Source: Salegentibacter flavus
Lineage (GTDB): Bacteria; Bacteroidota; Bacteroidia; Flavobacteriales; Flavobacteriaceae
Reading direction: 5' to 3'
Length of the DNA: 64,000 nucleotides
Assembly: GCF_900115145.1 (NCBI RefSeq)
Contig: NZ_FOVL01000002.1
Location: forward strand, 62,001-126,000
Shown here: positions 8,576-17,280 of the stretch, one piece after another
How positions within the stretch are numbered: the first letter of the stretch is position 1
Layout: each line of letters starts with the position of its first letter
The notes under the pieces: model-generated
What the model was told of the DNA's origin: nothing
Database searches by the model: none
What the model saw: only the letters and a program-made list of their open reading frames with translations
Program-made: the position numbers and the translations under genes

Positions 8576-8791
8576 GGCTTTTTTTCTATTTCCTGCCACG
8601 ACTGATCTGGATTTGGATTAATTATTTAATTCTGGAATCGTTAATTCGGGATTTGAACCTTGGATTATGGAAAAGGGGAAGAGAGGATTGGATAATATGG
8701 GTTGCGCCTTGGGAATGAAATTGAAAATACAATGGTATCCAGGGGCTTGTGGAGTGGGTCTAATCTGTTCTCTAAGAAAAAGCTTTCGGGA

Positions 8792-8910
8792 TTTGCTCCG
8801 TTATCGCGCTGTAGAGGCACCAACCTGACGGTCGGCAAGCTCGAACCCAACGTCCCGATTACTGTCGTTGACTTCGATTGTCCCGACGGTAGTCGGGATG
8901 TATCGAGAAG
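8792..8910. repeat. 119-bp intergenic repeat with REP-like hairpin, copy 1
   Basis: Nearly identical to 11284-11402. Both run from TTTGCTCCG through ACCTGACGGTCGGCA and end in the perfect hairpin TCCCGAC-ggta-GTCGGGA (8881-8898) plus TGTATCGAGAAG. Confidence 0.8.
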
Positions 8911-9089
8911 TCTTGTGAAGTTCGTAATTAATTCACCCAATAACCTTCGAAATCAAAACCTTTCCTTTAGGTTAACCCTATTCAGGCCTCTACAGTAAAC
9001 CGGGAACCGAAAAACCCGGGAAAAAACAAAAAATCTTTTAACTTGGTCCTGTACTATGCCGGGTAGTTTCCGGGGACTAAAAGAAAAGG

Positions 9090-10202
9090 ATGAAAAAAGC
9101 ATTGATAACCGGCATCACCGGTCAGGATGGAGCTTATTTAAGTGAATTTCTTCTTAAAAAGGGATATGAGGTGCATGGTATTAAACGCAGGTCTTCCCAG
9201 TTCAATACCTCCAGGATTGACCATCTTTACCAGGATCCTCATGAGACCAATAGAAATTTTATCCTCCATTACGGTGATATGAGCGATAGCACTAACCTGA
9301 TTCGCCTCATTAAGGAAATACAACCCGATGAAATATATAACCTGGCTGCGATGAGTCACGTACAGGTTTCGTTCGAGATCCCGGAGTACACAGGAAATAC
9401 CGACGGACTCGGGGCCCTCCGGATCCTCGATGCCGTAAGATTGCTTGGAATGGAGAAAAAAGTCAGAATCTATCAGGCCTCAACTTCTGAATTATTCGGA
9501 AAGGTTCAGGAGAGTCCGCAATCGGAAACCACTCCCTTTTACCCCCGCAGTCCCTATGGTGTTGCCAAGCTCTACGCCTACTGGATCACAGTTAATTACC
9601 GGGAGGCATACGGGATGTTTGCCTGTAACGGCATCCTTTTCAACCATGAATCCCCTTTACGGGGAGAGACTTTTGTGAGTCGGAAGATCACCAGGGCAGC
9701 CGCAAGGATCGCATTGGGGTTGCAGGATAAGTTTTACCTGGGAAACCTGGATGCTCAAAGAGATTGGGGGCATGCAAAAGACTATGTAAGAATGATGTGG
9801 ATGATCCTGCAGGCCGAAGAAGCTGAAGACTGGGTTATTGCTACCGGGACCACCACCAAAGTAAGGGATTTTGTTAAAATGGCTTTTTCAGAAGTGGGAA
9901 TAGAACTGGAGTTCAGGGGCAAAGGAGAAGAGGAAAAAGCCCTGGTGAAATCCTGTAAGGATGAGCGTTTTCAGCTTGAGATAGGTAAGGAAATTCTGAA
10001 TATCGACCCGCGGTACTTTAGGCCTGCGGAAGTAGACCTGCTGGTAGGTGATGCGTCAAAAGCTCATAAAAAGTTAGGCTGGAAACCGGAATATGATTTA
10101 AAGGAATTGATAAAAGAAATAATGAATAGCGATCTGATGCTGATGCAGAAAGAACAACACCTGAAAAATGGAGGCTATACCACTTTGAATTATTTCGAAT
10201 AA
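9090..10202 (+). CDS. gmd: GDP-mannose 4,6-dehydratase
   Basis: A 370-residue extended short-chain dehydrogenase that converts GDP-D-mannose to GDP-4-keto-6-deoxymannose, the first step of GDP-L-fucose synthesis. The NAD(P)-binding GITGQDG is at residues 8-14. The catalytic S/T-E (STSE, 131-134) and YxxxK (Y156, K160) are intact, and [16 protein letters not shown] is the family substrate-binding segment. The length matches the bacterial Gmd norm. It is followed after 43 bp by fcl, so the two complete the GDP-fucose branch. The ATG at 9090 gives the canonical MKKALITG start. Confidence 0.96.
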   Translation: MKKALITGITGQDGAYLSEFLLKKGYEVHGIKRRSSQFNTSRIDHLYQDPHETNRNFILHYGDMSDSTNLIRLIKEIQPDEIYNLAAMSHVQVSFEIPEYTGNTDGLGALRILDAVRLLGMEKKVRIYQASTSELFGKVQESPQSETTPFYPRSPYGVAKLYAYWITVNYREAYGMFACNGILFNHESPLRGETFVSRKITRAAARIALGLQDKFYLGNLDAQRDWGHAKDYVRMMWMILQAEEAEDWVIATGTTTKVRDFVKMAFSEVGIELEFRGKGEEEKALVKSCKDERFQLEIGKEILNIDPRYFRPAEVDLLVGDASKAHKKLGWKPEYDLKELIKEIMNSDLMLMQKEQHLKNGGYTTLNYFE

Positions 10203-10245
10203 AAGAAAACAGATTTCACGGATTTAAACGGAAGGCATGGATTAA

Positions 10246-11175
10246 ATGGATAGGAATAAGAAGATATATATAGCAGGTCACAAGGGAATGGCAGGTTCGG
10301 CTATCTGGAGAAAATTATCTGGAGTGGGATATACCAATCTTTTAGGGAGAACTTCCGGGGAACTCAACCTTAGGGACAGCTTAGCCGTAAACCGATTTTT
10401 CGAAGAGGAAAGTCCGGAGGTGGTGATCCTGGCCGCGGCTAAAGTTGGAGGCATTTGGGCCAATAATGAATTTCCCTATGAATTCCTTATGCATAACCTG
10501 CAAATACAAAATAATGTAATTGATGCGGCCCACAGCTATGGGGTGAAAAAGTTTATTTTCCTTGGAAGTTCCTGTATCTACCCCAAACATTCCCCTCAGC
10601 CCATAAAAGAAGAATACCTGCTGACAGGGGAGTTGGAACCTACCAACCAGTGGTATGCCCTGGCAAAGATCGCCGGGATTAAAGCCTGTCAAGCCCTGCG
10701 CCGACAATACCAAAAGGATTTTGTGTGCCTGATGCCGACAAATTTATATGGCCCGGGCGATAATTTCGACCTGCAAACCTCGCATGTGCTCCCGGCCATG
10801 ATCAGGAAATTCCAAGAAGCAAAAAACCAGGATCATGCCCCGGTAAAGCTGTGGGGTACGGGAAGCCCCAGGAGGGAGTTTATGCACGTAGATGACCTGG
10901 CCTCGGCCGTTTTGTTTAGTCTGGAGCATAAGCTAGAAGAAAGCATCTATAATGTGGGAACCGGAAAAGACCTTCGAATAGCTGAATTGGCAGCTTTGAT
11001 TCAGCAAATCACCGGTCACCAGGGAGAAATTATCTGGGATCATTCCAATCCGGACGGTACTCCCCGAAAATTACTTGATGTCCAAAAGCTAAAAAACAAA
11101 GGTTGGCAGGCAGAAATAGACCTGGAAGAAGGAATTAAGCAGATTTATAAGTGGTATCAGGAATCAGTGGGTTGA
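10246..11175 (+). CDS. fcl: GDP-L-fucose synthase (epimerase/reductase)
   Basis: A 309-residue NADPH-dependent 3,5-epimerase-4-reductase that turns the Gmd product into GDP-L-fucose. GHKGMAG (11-17) is the dinucleotide motif, SSCIYP (108-113) carries the catalytic Ser, and WYALAK supplies Tyr137 and Lys141. The C-terminal NPDGTPRKLLD motif is characteristic of Fcl. An ATG nine bases upstream is immediately followed by a stop, so ATG at 10246 is the start. It directly follows gmd. L-fucose is therefore a likely constituent of the glycan, assuming GDP-mannose is supplied from elsewhere. Confidence 0.96.
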   Translation: MDRNKKIYIAGHKGMAGSAIWRKLSGVGYTNLLGRTSGELNLRDSLAVNRFFEEESPEVVILAAAKVGGIWANNEFPYEFLMHNLQIQNNVIDAAHSYGVKKFIFLGSSCIYPKHSPQPIKEEYLLTGELEPTNQWYALAKIAGIKACQALRRQYQKDFVCLMPTNLYGPGDNFDLQTSHVLPAMIRKFQEAKNQDHAPVKLWGTGSPRREFMHVDDLASAVLFSLEHKLEESIYNVGTGKDLRIAELAALIQQITGHQGEIIWDHSNPDGTPRKLLDVQKLKNKGWQAEIDLEEGIKQIYKWYQESVG

Positions 11176-11283
11176 TGGTAGAAGTCGTTCCCCGTTTAAT
11201 GTTCAACGTGATTTCTTTTACTTAGGTCAGGTGTATCAGGAAGAGTTGTGAAGTTGGTACTTCAAACCTGTTCTCGATACACC

Positions 11284-11402
11284 TTTGCTCCGCTATCGCC
11301 CTGCAAAGGCACCCACCTGACGGTCGGCAGGCTCGAACCCAACGTCCCGATTACTGTCGTTGACTTCAAGTGTCCCGACGGTAGTCGGGATGTATCGAGA
11401 AG
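11284..11402. repeat. 119-bp intergenic repeat with REP-like hairpin, copy 2
   Basis: Near-identical to 8792-8910, with the same TCCCGAC-ggta-GTCGGGA hairpin and TGTATCGAGAAG end. It leads directly into structured repeat E. Confidence 0.8.
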
Positions 11403-11429
11403 GGGTTAGAAGAAGCTTTTTTAAGTTTT

Positions 11430-11635
11430 ATATTTTCTTTTTTGCATCGCCCAAAAAAGAAACAAAAAACGCTAGGCTTATTTTTATTTCCTTAAAAATA
11501 CTGCGCCAATTGTCTATCCTGCGTCCCGATAGCGGGACAACCGCTACGCTAGGCAATGCTCCGCTGCCCGCCGCGGCCAATTGGCTTGATTTTACTACGG
11601 AATTAAAAAGTAGGCCGGGTTGAGTTTTTAGAAGT
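11430..11635 (+). repeat. modular structured repeat, copy E (second body type)
   Basis: Head hairpin CTTTTTTG (11437-11444) with CAAAAAAG (11452-11459). The outer stem GCCAATTG (11505-11512) with CAATTGGC (11578-11585) replaces the GCTGATTG/CAATCAGC of copy D by paired changes. An internal GTCCCG-ata-GCGGGAC-like hairpin (about 11523-11538) stands where copy D has a different inner stem. No credible ORF is present in 11176-11824. Confidence 0.8.
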
Positions 11636-11692
11636 GATTCGTTAGTTCATTATTTAGTGTGATTGGAAAAGTAGATGAGAATTTAAGTTTTA

Positions 11693-11721
11693 CCCCCATA
11701 CCCCCATACCCCCAAACCCCC
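11693..11721 (-). other. perfect G-quadruplex motif (minus strand)
   Basis: The plus strand has four C5 tracts (11693-97, 11701-05, 11709-13, 11717-21) separated by ata, ata and aaa. The minus strand therefore reads G5-N3-G5-N3-G5-N3-G5. It lies downstream of the minus-strand glycosyltransferase gene at 11825 and would be in its 3' untranslated RNA if transcription reads through. Confidence 0.8.
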
Positions 11722-11735
11722 TAAAGGGGGCTTTT
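11717..11735 (+). terminator. possible terminator hairpin between convergent genes
   Basis: CCCCC (11717-11721) pairs with GGGGG (11726-11730) over a taaa loop and is followed by CTTTT. It sits between convergent fcl and the minus-strand glycosyltransferase. The stem is short and the T run brief, so the call is tentative. The same C tract is part of the G-quadruplex motif. Confidence 0.35.
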
Positions 11736-11824
11736 AGCCAATATTCCTATTGGTGATTTAGCTTTTAAAATAAAGGTTTTAGTAGCATTAAATACTTCCT
11801 GGTTTTACTTCTATCGACTATAGC

Positions 11825-12964
11825 CTAATGAATGGAGACTGAATCATAAAATTTAATATTCTCCTCGACAACAACTCCCGCAGAAAAGCTCTCAACCACC
11901 CTTTTCCTCGCCGCTTTTCCCATTTTTTTTGCAAGTTCTTTATTTCCAAGAAGGTCTAGTACTTTATCTGCATAAGCACTATGATTTTTTGGATCTACAG
12001 TGTAGCCTGTTTGTCCATCGACCATTACTTCTTTAGCCCAGCCGATGTCTGAGGTTACTAACGCCTTTTCCATGGCCATAGCTTCCAGCCAGGTCATGGG
12101 CAGGGCTTCGGCGAAGCTGGGGAGCACGATCACCGCGGCCCGGGAGATGCGGGACCTGATCTCCTCATAGGGCAGACTGCCCGGCCATAGAAGTTGTTTC
12201 CTGGCTTCTTCGGTTAATACTTCTTCAAACAGGCTGCGGGTGGATCTTTTGCTTTGAATATCTATCACATCTCGCCCCGCCATGATCAGGCGGGCATTGG
12301 GATTTTGCTGGTGTATCAGGTTAAAGATATGGGCCAGCTCCAGCACTCCTTTTTTCCTGATGATACTCCCGAAATACAGGATAGTATCTGGTGTTGGTGC
12401 TTCTCCGGTTGACTTGAAAGCATCTACATCTACCGAGTTGGGAATCACCTTTATTTCTTTTTTTAGATTAAAGATCTCCCGGGTTTTATCGGCGGTAAAT
12501 TCACTCACCGAGAGCAGATGATCTGCAGCTTTTAAAGCCAGTTTCTCAAACCAGAAGTTCTTCTTCTTCTGCGACCGATCTTCCAGTCGACAGAAATAAG
12601 AGTCGCTGCCGTTCATTCTTATCACCAGCGGACACTTAAGCTTCATAAAAGCGGTTATCCCCGTCCAATCCGGGGCTTCCATGGCATCGATCTGCTCTGC
12701 CAGGATTACTTTGTTGATATAGTACTCCAGGTATTTCCTGTAACGGTACCAGCCAAAGAAGTCATAGTTTAATTGTTTGATAAAATGAAACCTGATGCCT
12801 TCTTCTTCAAAAACCAGATCCTTTTCCTGCCCGTAAACAAAAACCGTGATGCGAATATCTTTTTTTATCAATTGCTCAGCCAGGTTTTTAATGCTGGTGC
12901 CAAGTCCGCCGGAAGGGGAGGAGTGGGGATGAGGATATTCGGGAGTTAGGAAGGCTAAATGCAT
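11825..12964 (-). CDS. glycosyltransferase family 4
   Basis: A 379-residue GT-B retaining glycosyltransferase. The N-terminal domain has the glycine-rich acceptor loop SGGLGTSIKNLAEQL. The C-terminal nucleotide-sugar domain has YFGSIIRKKGVLEL, the middle LPSFAEALPMTWLEAM segment with the two glutamates spaced as in the family EX7E motif, and a GYTVDPKNHSAYADKV end. It is expected to act at the cytoplasmic face of the membrane, adding a sugar to the lipid-linked repeat unit. Its ATG lies 16 bp beyond the stop of the preceding minus-strand gene, so they are probably cotranscribed. Donor and linkage are not predictable. Confidence 0.9.
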   Translation of the reverse strand: MHLAFLTPEYPHPHSSPSGGLGTSIKNLAEQLIKKDIRITVFVYGQEKDLVFEEEGIRFHFIKQLNYDFFGWYRYRKYLEYYINKVILAEQIDAMEAPDWTGITAFMKLKCPLVIRMNGSDSYFCRLEDRSQKKKNFWFEKLALKAADHLLSVSEFTADKTREIFNLKKEIKVIPNSVDVDAFKSTGEAPTPDTILYFGSIIRKKGVLELAHIFNLIHQQNPNARLIMAGRDVIDIQSKRSTRSLFEEVLTEEARKQLLWPGSLPYEEIRSRISRAAVIVLPSFAEALPMTWLEAMAMEKALVTSDIGWAKEVMVDGQTGYTVDPKNHSAYADKVLDLLGNKELAKKMGKAARKRVVESFSAGVVVEENIKFYDSVSIH

Positions 12965-12980
12965 GATCGGTTGTGAGATG

Positions 12981-14390
12981 TCAGTTATCAGTTTTCAGTT
13001 CCATTATTTGCTCAAGCTGAACCCAAATTCTTTCTGAAGCTTTTTCAGCCGGGGTTTGGTTAATTTTCTCGAACCATTCCAGTGCTTTTTGAGCTTTATC
13101 GTTTGGGTTTTTTAAAGTCTTTTCCAGTTTAGGCTGTATTTCATCTTTTGAATTTAGCCAGTAAATTTCCTCCCCGGTTGGCATCGACCTGAAATGCACA
13201 AAATTATAGACTTTTTGAGGACTCCAGTCAGCCTGAGTTTTATCAGTGACCTCATAATTTGAATATAAACAGGGCTTGCCTAAGACCGCAAAATCGAAGA
13301 CCATGGAAGAGGCCAGGTTGACCACTGCTTCACAGTGAAGAATGGTATTTATCTGTAATTTCAGATCTTCTTTGGTGGGCAAAATAGTGTTCCAGGTCTC
13401 TCCGGCTTTCTCCCATAAGGGAGCGAGGGGAACGATGATATCTTTATGTTTTTCCAGTACTTTATCGTAGCGGTTCGAAAGATCGACAGGGCAGCGGCGG
13501 AAGATGATCCCCAGCTTATGTTCCCCGGAGTTTAGCTGCGTTATAGTTTCCGCCACATCCTCCAGGTATTGTGGGTCATCTGGAGAAGTGGTGATATCAT
13601 CCCCGCTAAAACAGATATATTTTTTCGAAAGTTTTAGTCCATGTTCTTTGAAAAATTCTTCTCTGCTTTTTCTCAGGCTTAGATCAAAATGAGGTTCAAA
13701 TTGTGGGCTTCCTGTTATAAGTACTTGTCCTGGTTTTATATGCGGATAATAATTAAGCAGTTCCTGTTTCATAAACTCACTCCATACAAAATAATGATCG
13801 GCTTCAGCCACCATGGTGGCCTTGGGCAGATTATCCCAGGAGAAAATAAAACTTGCGGTAGGAATGCCCAAATCCTGTGCCGCCGTAAGTGGTGAAATGG
13901 CGTTCACCGGGCGTTGGTTGGTGCAGAAAATAAAATCGGGTTTTTTGTTTTTCAGCACCTCTACGCATTCTTTATAGAGTTCTCCTTTTCTTTCCGAAAC
14001 TTTCAACTTATTTCTAAGTTTCTGTAAACCAATTGGTCCCTTATGAGTTTTAGTTAAGAACCGAACTATTGTATTTTTGATTCTGGCTTTAAAGCCTTTA
14101 TTTGTAGCAGGAAATTTATAGGTTTGATAAACCGGGTCATTAAATTTTTGAGTGAAATGGTTGAGCTCCACTTCGATCTTAGCTCTTTTTAGTAAATCAG
14201 TTTGTGGTCTGGGTTTTCCTGTGAGTTTTAGTTCTTTAAAGCCCATCCCGGCAAGATCAAAAGGGGTGTGGTTCCAGAAGACCACTTCCCATCCCATTTG
14301 TTCCCCAATTTCTACAAAAGAGGTAAAGGCGAAATTTCGCAGGCCAACCCCGTCAGGAAGCAGGATGAAGATCTTTTTTTGGGGTATCAA
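12981..14390 (-). CDS. putative GT-B-fold glycosyltransferase / polysaccharide synthesis protein
   Basis: A 469-residue protein. It resembles GT-B or CDP-glycerol-glycerophosphotransferase-like proteins of surface glycan loci: an N-terminal ILLPDGVGLRNFAF segment, a central FIFSWDNLPKATMVAEADHYFVWSE region (given here in parts as SWDNLPKATM and DHYFVWSE), and a C-terminal SSMVFDFAVLGKPCLYSNYE stretch like the conserved part of that superfamily. No exact family is recognised, so donor and acceptor are unknown. Its last residues are encoded in a degenerate repeat next to the following gene. It is first or second in the minus-strand cluster 11.8-14.4 kb. Confidence 0.75.
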   Translation of the reverse strand: MIPQKKIFILLPDGVGLRNFAFTSFVEIGEQMGWEVVFWNHTPFDLAGMGFKELKLTGKPRPQTDLLKRAKIEVELNHFTQKFNDPVYQTYKFPATNKGFKARIKNTIVRFLTKTHKGPIGLQKLRNKLKVSERKGELYKECVEVLKNKKPDFIFCTNQRPVNAISPLTAAQDLGIPTASFIFSWDNLPKATMVAEADHYFVWSEFMKQELLNYYPHIKPGQVLITGSPQFEPHFDLSLRKSREEFFKEHGLKLSKKYICFSGDDITTSPDDPQYLEDVAETITQLNSGEHKLGIIFRRCPVDLSNRYDKVLEKHKDIIVPLAPLWEKAGETWNTILPTKEDLKLQINTILHCEAVVNLASSMVFDFAVLGKPCLYSNYEVTDKTQADWSPQKVYNFVHFRSMPTGEEIYWLNSKDEIQPKLEKTLKNPNDKAQKALEWFEKINQTPAEKASERIWVQLEQIMELKTDN

Positions 14391-14570
14391 ATCAACAGGT
14401 GGTTAGGTTGGATTCAAATATAGGCAAAAGTGATTAGTCTTTTAACTTTGGATTTAATCCGTATTACATAAATATCACTTTTAGAGTCCGGTAGAGGAGG
14501 TTTTTGGTTTGTCTATTTTTGATTTGTTGGAGCTTATCTCAGGGAGTAGATCTGGTTAAAACGGAATTGA

Positions 14571-15365
14571 TTAAATCTTTTCCTGTAAGATTTTATCCAT
14601 ATAAGTGATTTCCGCGGGGGTAAAAAGTTTTTGATATTTCATGTTATTGCCGGCCTTTATATCCCAGTCGATAATAAGAGAATGAAAAGTTGAGGGATAG
14701 GGCAAGTTTGTGAATTCACATATTTTTTTTAAAAATGCTGTTGGCTCTTCCGTAAGGTCCTCGTAACTAACTTCAAGGAATTTAAAATCTCTGAATTTTC
14801 CTTTATGTAATTCGCTTTTTTTATAGCTTTCAGTATATTCTTTTATCAGTTCCAGATTTGATTTAGAGGCAAAAACCTCCGGCCTGTTTTTGTAAAGCCA
14901 TTTGTTAGCATAATAGGAGGCTATAGTTGCCCTGGGATCACGATCCAGCCAGATGATATGCGGATCTTCAAAGATACTCTCAATCAATTTCGGAGGGGTA
15001 GGTCCCGTTAATTTAATAAGAAGGCGATTTCCCGATTGATATTTCCTGATCTTATCAAGAGCTTTTATAAGTCTTGCAGCTTGTTCTGTTGAAACCGGTT
15101 TGTCGCTCCAAAAGGTTTTGATATGACGGGTCCAGAAATAAAAGGCTTCGGCCGGACGCGGGAAATTACTTTTTTCCCTGGTAAGGTTTTCAATTTTCGG
15201 AAGGCGATAAATATTGTTGAAAACTGTCAATTCTGGATGCCCAGGGAACTTATTTACATAAGTAGATATCCAGTAGAGATCGGGATGTAAGGAGAACATA
15301 TGATTAAGTAGTGTTGATCCGCTTTTTCCGGGGCCAAGAATAATTATAGCATTTTTGATTTTCAT
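14571..15365 (-). CDS. sulfotransferase family protein
   Basis: A 264-residue PAPS-dependent sulfotransferase. The 5'-phosphosulfate loop is GPGKSGSTLL near the N-terminus and the 3'-phosphate site is LDRDPRATIASYYANKW around the middle. A FLEVSYEDLTEEP segment follows, as in bacterial carbohydrate sulfotransferases. It would add sulfate to a hydroxyl of a sugar in the glycan, a common trait of marine exopolysaccharides. It is separated by 3 bp from the formyltransferase upstream on the same strand. A second sulfotransferase is at 24745-25473. Confidence 0.88.
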   Translation of the reverse strand: MKIKNAIIILGPGKSGSTLLNHMFSLHPDLYWISTYVNKFPGHPELTVFNNIYRLPKIENLTREKSNFPRPAEAFYFWTRHIKTFWSDKPVSTEQAARLIKALDKIRKYQSGNRLLIKLTGPTPPKLIESIFEDPHIIWLDRDPRATIASYYANKWLYKNRPEVFASKSNLELIKEYTESYKKSELHKGKFRDFKFLEVSYEDLTEEPTAFLKKICEFTNLPYPSTFHSLIIDWDIKAGNNMKYQKLFTPAEITYMDKILQEKI

Positions 15366-15368
15366 ACT

Positions 15369-16166
15369 TTATAAGAGTTCTGGTTGAACAATTTTAAATG
15401 CCAGATCCCGTCTTTTTTTATCCTGTAAATATTCCTCAATTAATCCCTGTTCAATATTTTGATAGATCTTTTGAAGTTTTTCAGGCGTCAAGTCTTTAAT
15501 CTTACATACCCGGCCCGCGCCTTGCTGTTCGATTGTCTCGATTTCAGTATTCCTATATGCTTCCAAAACTTTCGGTAAAAGTTTACCGCCTTTCAGAATG
15601 GTTTTATTCCCGATGTCGTGGAGACTATCATCTTTGGATATTTCCGGGCGGAACTGATAAAGGATAGCCCCGCGATCTACTTCCGCCGAAGCCAGGTGAA
15701 GTGTGGCACCAATACATTCAGGTTCATTGTAGTACAGTGGGAAAAGATTAGTGGCTGAACCCCTATAATAAGGGGATAGGCCTAAATGAAAATTTATCAC
15801 CCTATTTTTAAAATGATTAAGGATTTGCGACATTATAATAGAGGTGCCGAATAAAAGTATAAAAACCGGATCTAAAGCTTTCAGCCTTTCCACGACCTGT
15901 CCTGAATTCATCATTCCATGTTCTACTTCAAGCAGTTCAGCTTCCGGAAAATTGTGATAGGCTCCAAAGTAATCCTCCTCTGAAGCTGCCCGCTTTTTAA
16001 AATGCTGATCAATAAATGTAGCGTCTGCAGGATCCATGCCGGAGGTATCTGTTATGGCCGGGGATTTCTTTTCAGTAATTACCAGTTGGAGATCTGTGTT
16101 TTCTGAAATTTGATGCGCCAGGTATTTATGGCGTAAATTATTGCTTGTTAGTAATACTGTTTGCAT
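15369..16166 (-). CDS. formyltransferase (FMT-like) acting on a sugar
   Basis: About 265 residues, related to methionyl-tRNA formyltransferase and to sugar N-formyltransferases. The catalytic Asn-His pair appears in the NFHLGLSPYYRG segment and the Asp in SAEVDRGAIL, matching the N-H-D triad of the family. The tRNA-binding C-terminal domain of true Fmt is not evident. The reading frame continues upstream to 16265, but the FMT fold starts at MQTVLLTSNN, so ATG at 16166 is chosen, overlapping the deacetylase gene by 29 bp. It probably formylates an amino sugar produced in this pathway, which is inferred from context. Confidence 0.82.
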   Translation of the reverse strand: MQTVLLTSNNLRHKYLAHQISENTDLQLVITEKKSPAITDTSGMDPADATFIDQHFKKRAASEEDYFGAYHNFPEAELLEVEHGMMNSGQVVERLKALDPVFILLFGTSIIMSQILNHFKNRVINFHLGLSPYYRGSATNLFPLYYNEPECIGATLHLASAEVDRGAILYQFRPEISKDDSLHDIGNKTILKGGKLLPKVLEAYRNTEIETIEQQGAGRVCKIKDLTPEKLQKIYQNIEQGLIEEYLQDKKRRDLAFKIVQPELL

Positions 16167-17121
16167 AAGTATGCCATTTTCGCGTTGCCGCAGTTTCAAA
16201 AGGATTTTTATTGCCAAACAGATTATTCTTACCTCCTGGAAGATCATTGCAATCATAACGCCCAAGCAAGAGGGAGTCTTCCTGAAGCGAAATATTTCCT
16301 GCCCGTTCCATGCTAAAACCTAAGTCGAAGCCTGAGTTGCTAGCAGATTCACGAATATTTTTGCAAGCCTCATAAGATCCATAAGGGTAGCTGATTGCCT
16401 TCGCCGGTTTCCCAAATTCGCTCTTAAAGAAATCTTGTGTTTGTCTTAGTTCCTGCTCTACTTCCGCTTGGCTCAGCTTCCCAAGTGGCAAATGACTATG
16501 GGAATGTGAGGCAAGCGATCCCTCTTCCCATAAATTAGTGAGCATTTTTTCTGAAAAATATAATTCGGTGGCTACTTTTTTCTCATCAAAAACCTGCTGA
16601 AAAAGGGGATTGATAATGTTCTCTTGCTCAATAGTAGATAGTTTAAAGTTCAAAAGGTATTTCAAGCGGGCATTCTGGGAGCTGTCATAATTATAATGTT
16701 TAACAGCTGCATCAATTTCCTCTTGATTCAGCTCTACATTAGCAAATTCAGTAATCATCTGAAGTATTTCCTCCGGGGCTACCCGGGAGCGTAGGAGGTG
16801 GATCTTATGTACCAGGGAAACTTTTTTTTCTGTAAAATTAGAGGTGTTTATAAAATATACTGCGGAAATTCCCATACTATCCACCACTGGTTTTGCCAGT
16901 TCATATTGTTCTTTTAAGCCATCGTCAAAGGTGATTAGGAAATAATTTTTATTGAGAGGGTTCTCCCGGTAATGATGAAGATCTTTTAAGGAAATAAATT
17001 CTCCAAACTTGCTTAATTCTTCCATCTGCCTCCTGAATTGCACCGGGCTCAATCCAAAAATGCTGGGAAAGGGAGCTGAAAAGTTTTCACGGATATAGTG
17101 GTAATTGGAGATTATGAGCAT
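16138..17121 (-). CDS. polysaccharide deacetylase (NodB homology)
   Basis: A 327-residue carbohydrate esterase 4 type protein. The metal and catalytic Asp motif is TFDDG (about 64-68), the metal-binding histidines lie in ASHSHSHLPLG, and the SYPYGSY motif follows, all as in NodB-domain enzymes. There is no signal peptide, so it is likely cytoplasmic and may de-N-acetylate a lipid-linked or nucleotide-linked amino sugar. The formyltransferase gene overlaps its 3' end, which suggests coupled de-acetylation followed by N-formylation. This coupling is an inference. Confidence 0.87.
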   Translation of the reverse strand: MLIISNYHYIRENFSAPFPSIFGLSPVQFRRQMEELSKFGEFISLKDLHHYRENPLNKNYFLITFDDGLKEQYELAKPVVDSMGISAVYFINTSNFTEKKVSLVHKIHLLRSRVAPEEILQMITEFANVELNQEEIDAAVKHYNYDSSQNARLKYLLNFKLSTIEQENIINPLFQQVFDEKKVATELYFSEKMLTNLWEEGSLASHSHSHLPLGKLSQAEVEQELRQTQDFFKSEFGKPAKAISYPYGSYEACKNIRESASNSGFDLGFSMERAGNISLQEDSLLLGRYDCNDLPGGKNNLFGNKNPFETAATRKWHTYANSITNKQ

Positions 17122-17280
17122 TTATGCAATTTAAGACTTAAAAAAGTATTTTAATGGCTTTATAAAAAATTGATACTGCTGAGTATTATTTTTTTGAGTT
17201 CCGAGTTAACCGAATATTAGGTCTCCGTAATTTTACATAATTTTAGCCCAAATCCTATTATCTGGATAAAAAAAATATTG

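Noticed and set aside
8665-8998. Overlapping open frames on both strands (91 and 98 codons)
   Set aside because: They lie in the 119-bp repeat; the translation reflects repeat DNA and no start context or homology supports them.
11360-11623. 87-codon open frame
   Set aside because: It spans repeat copy 2 and structured repeat E.
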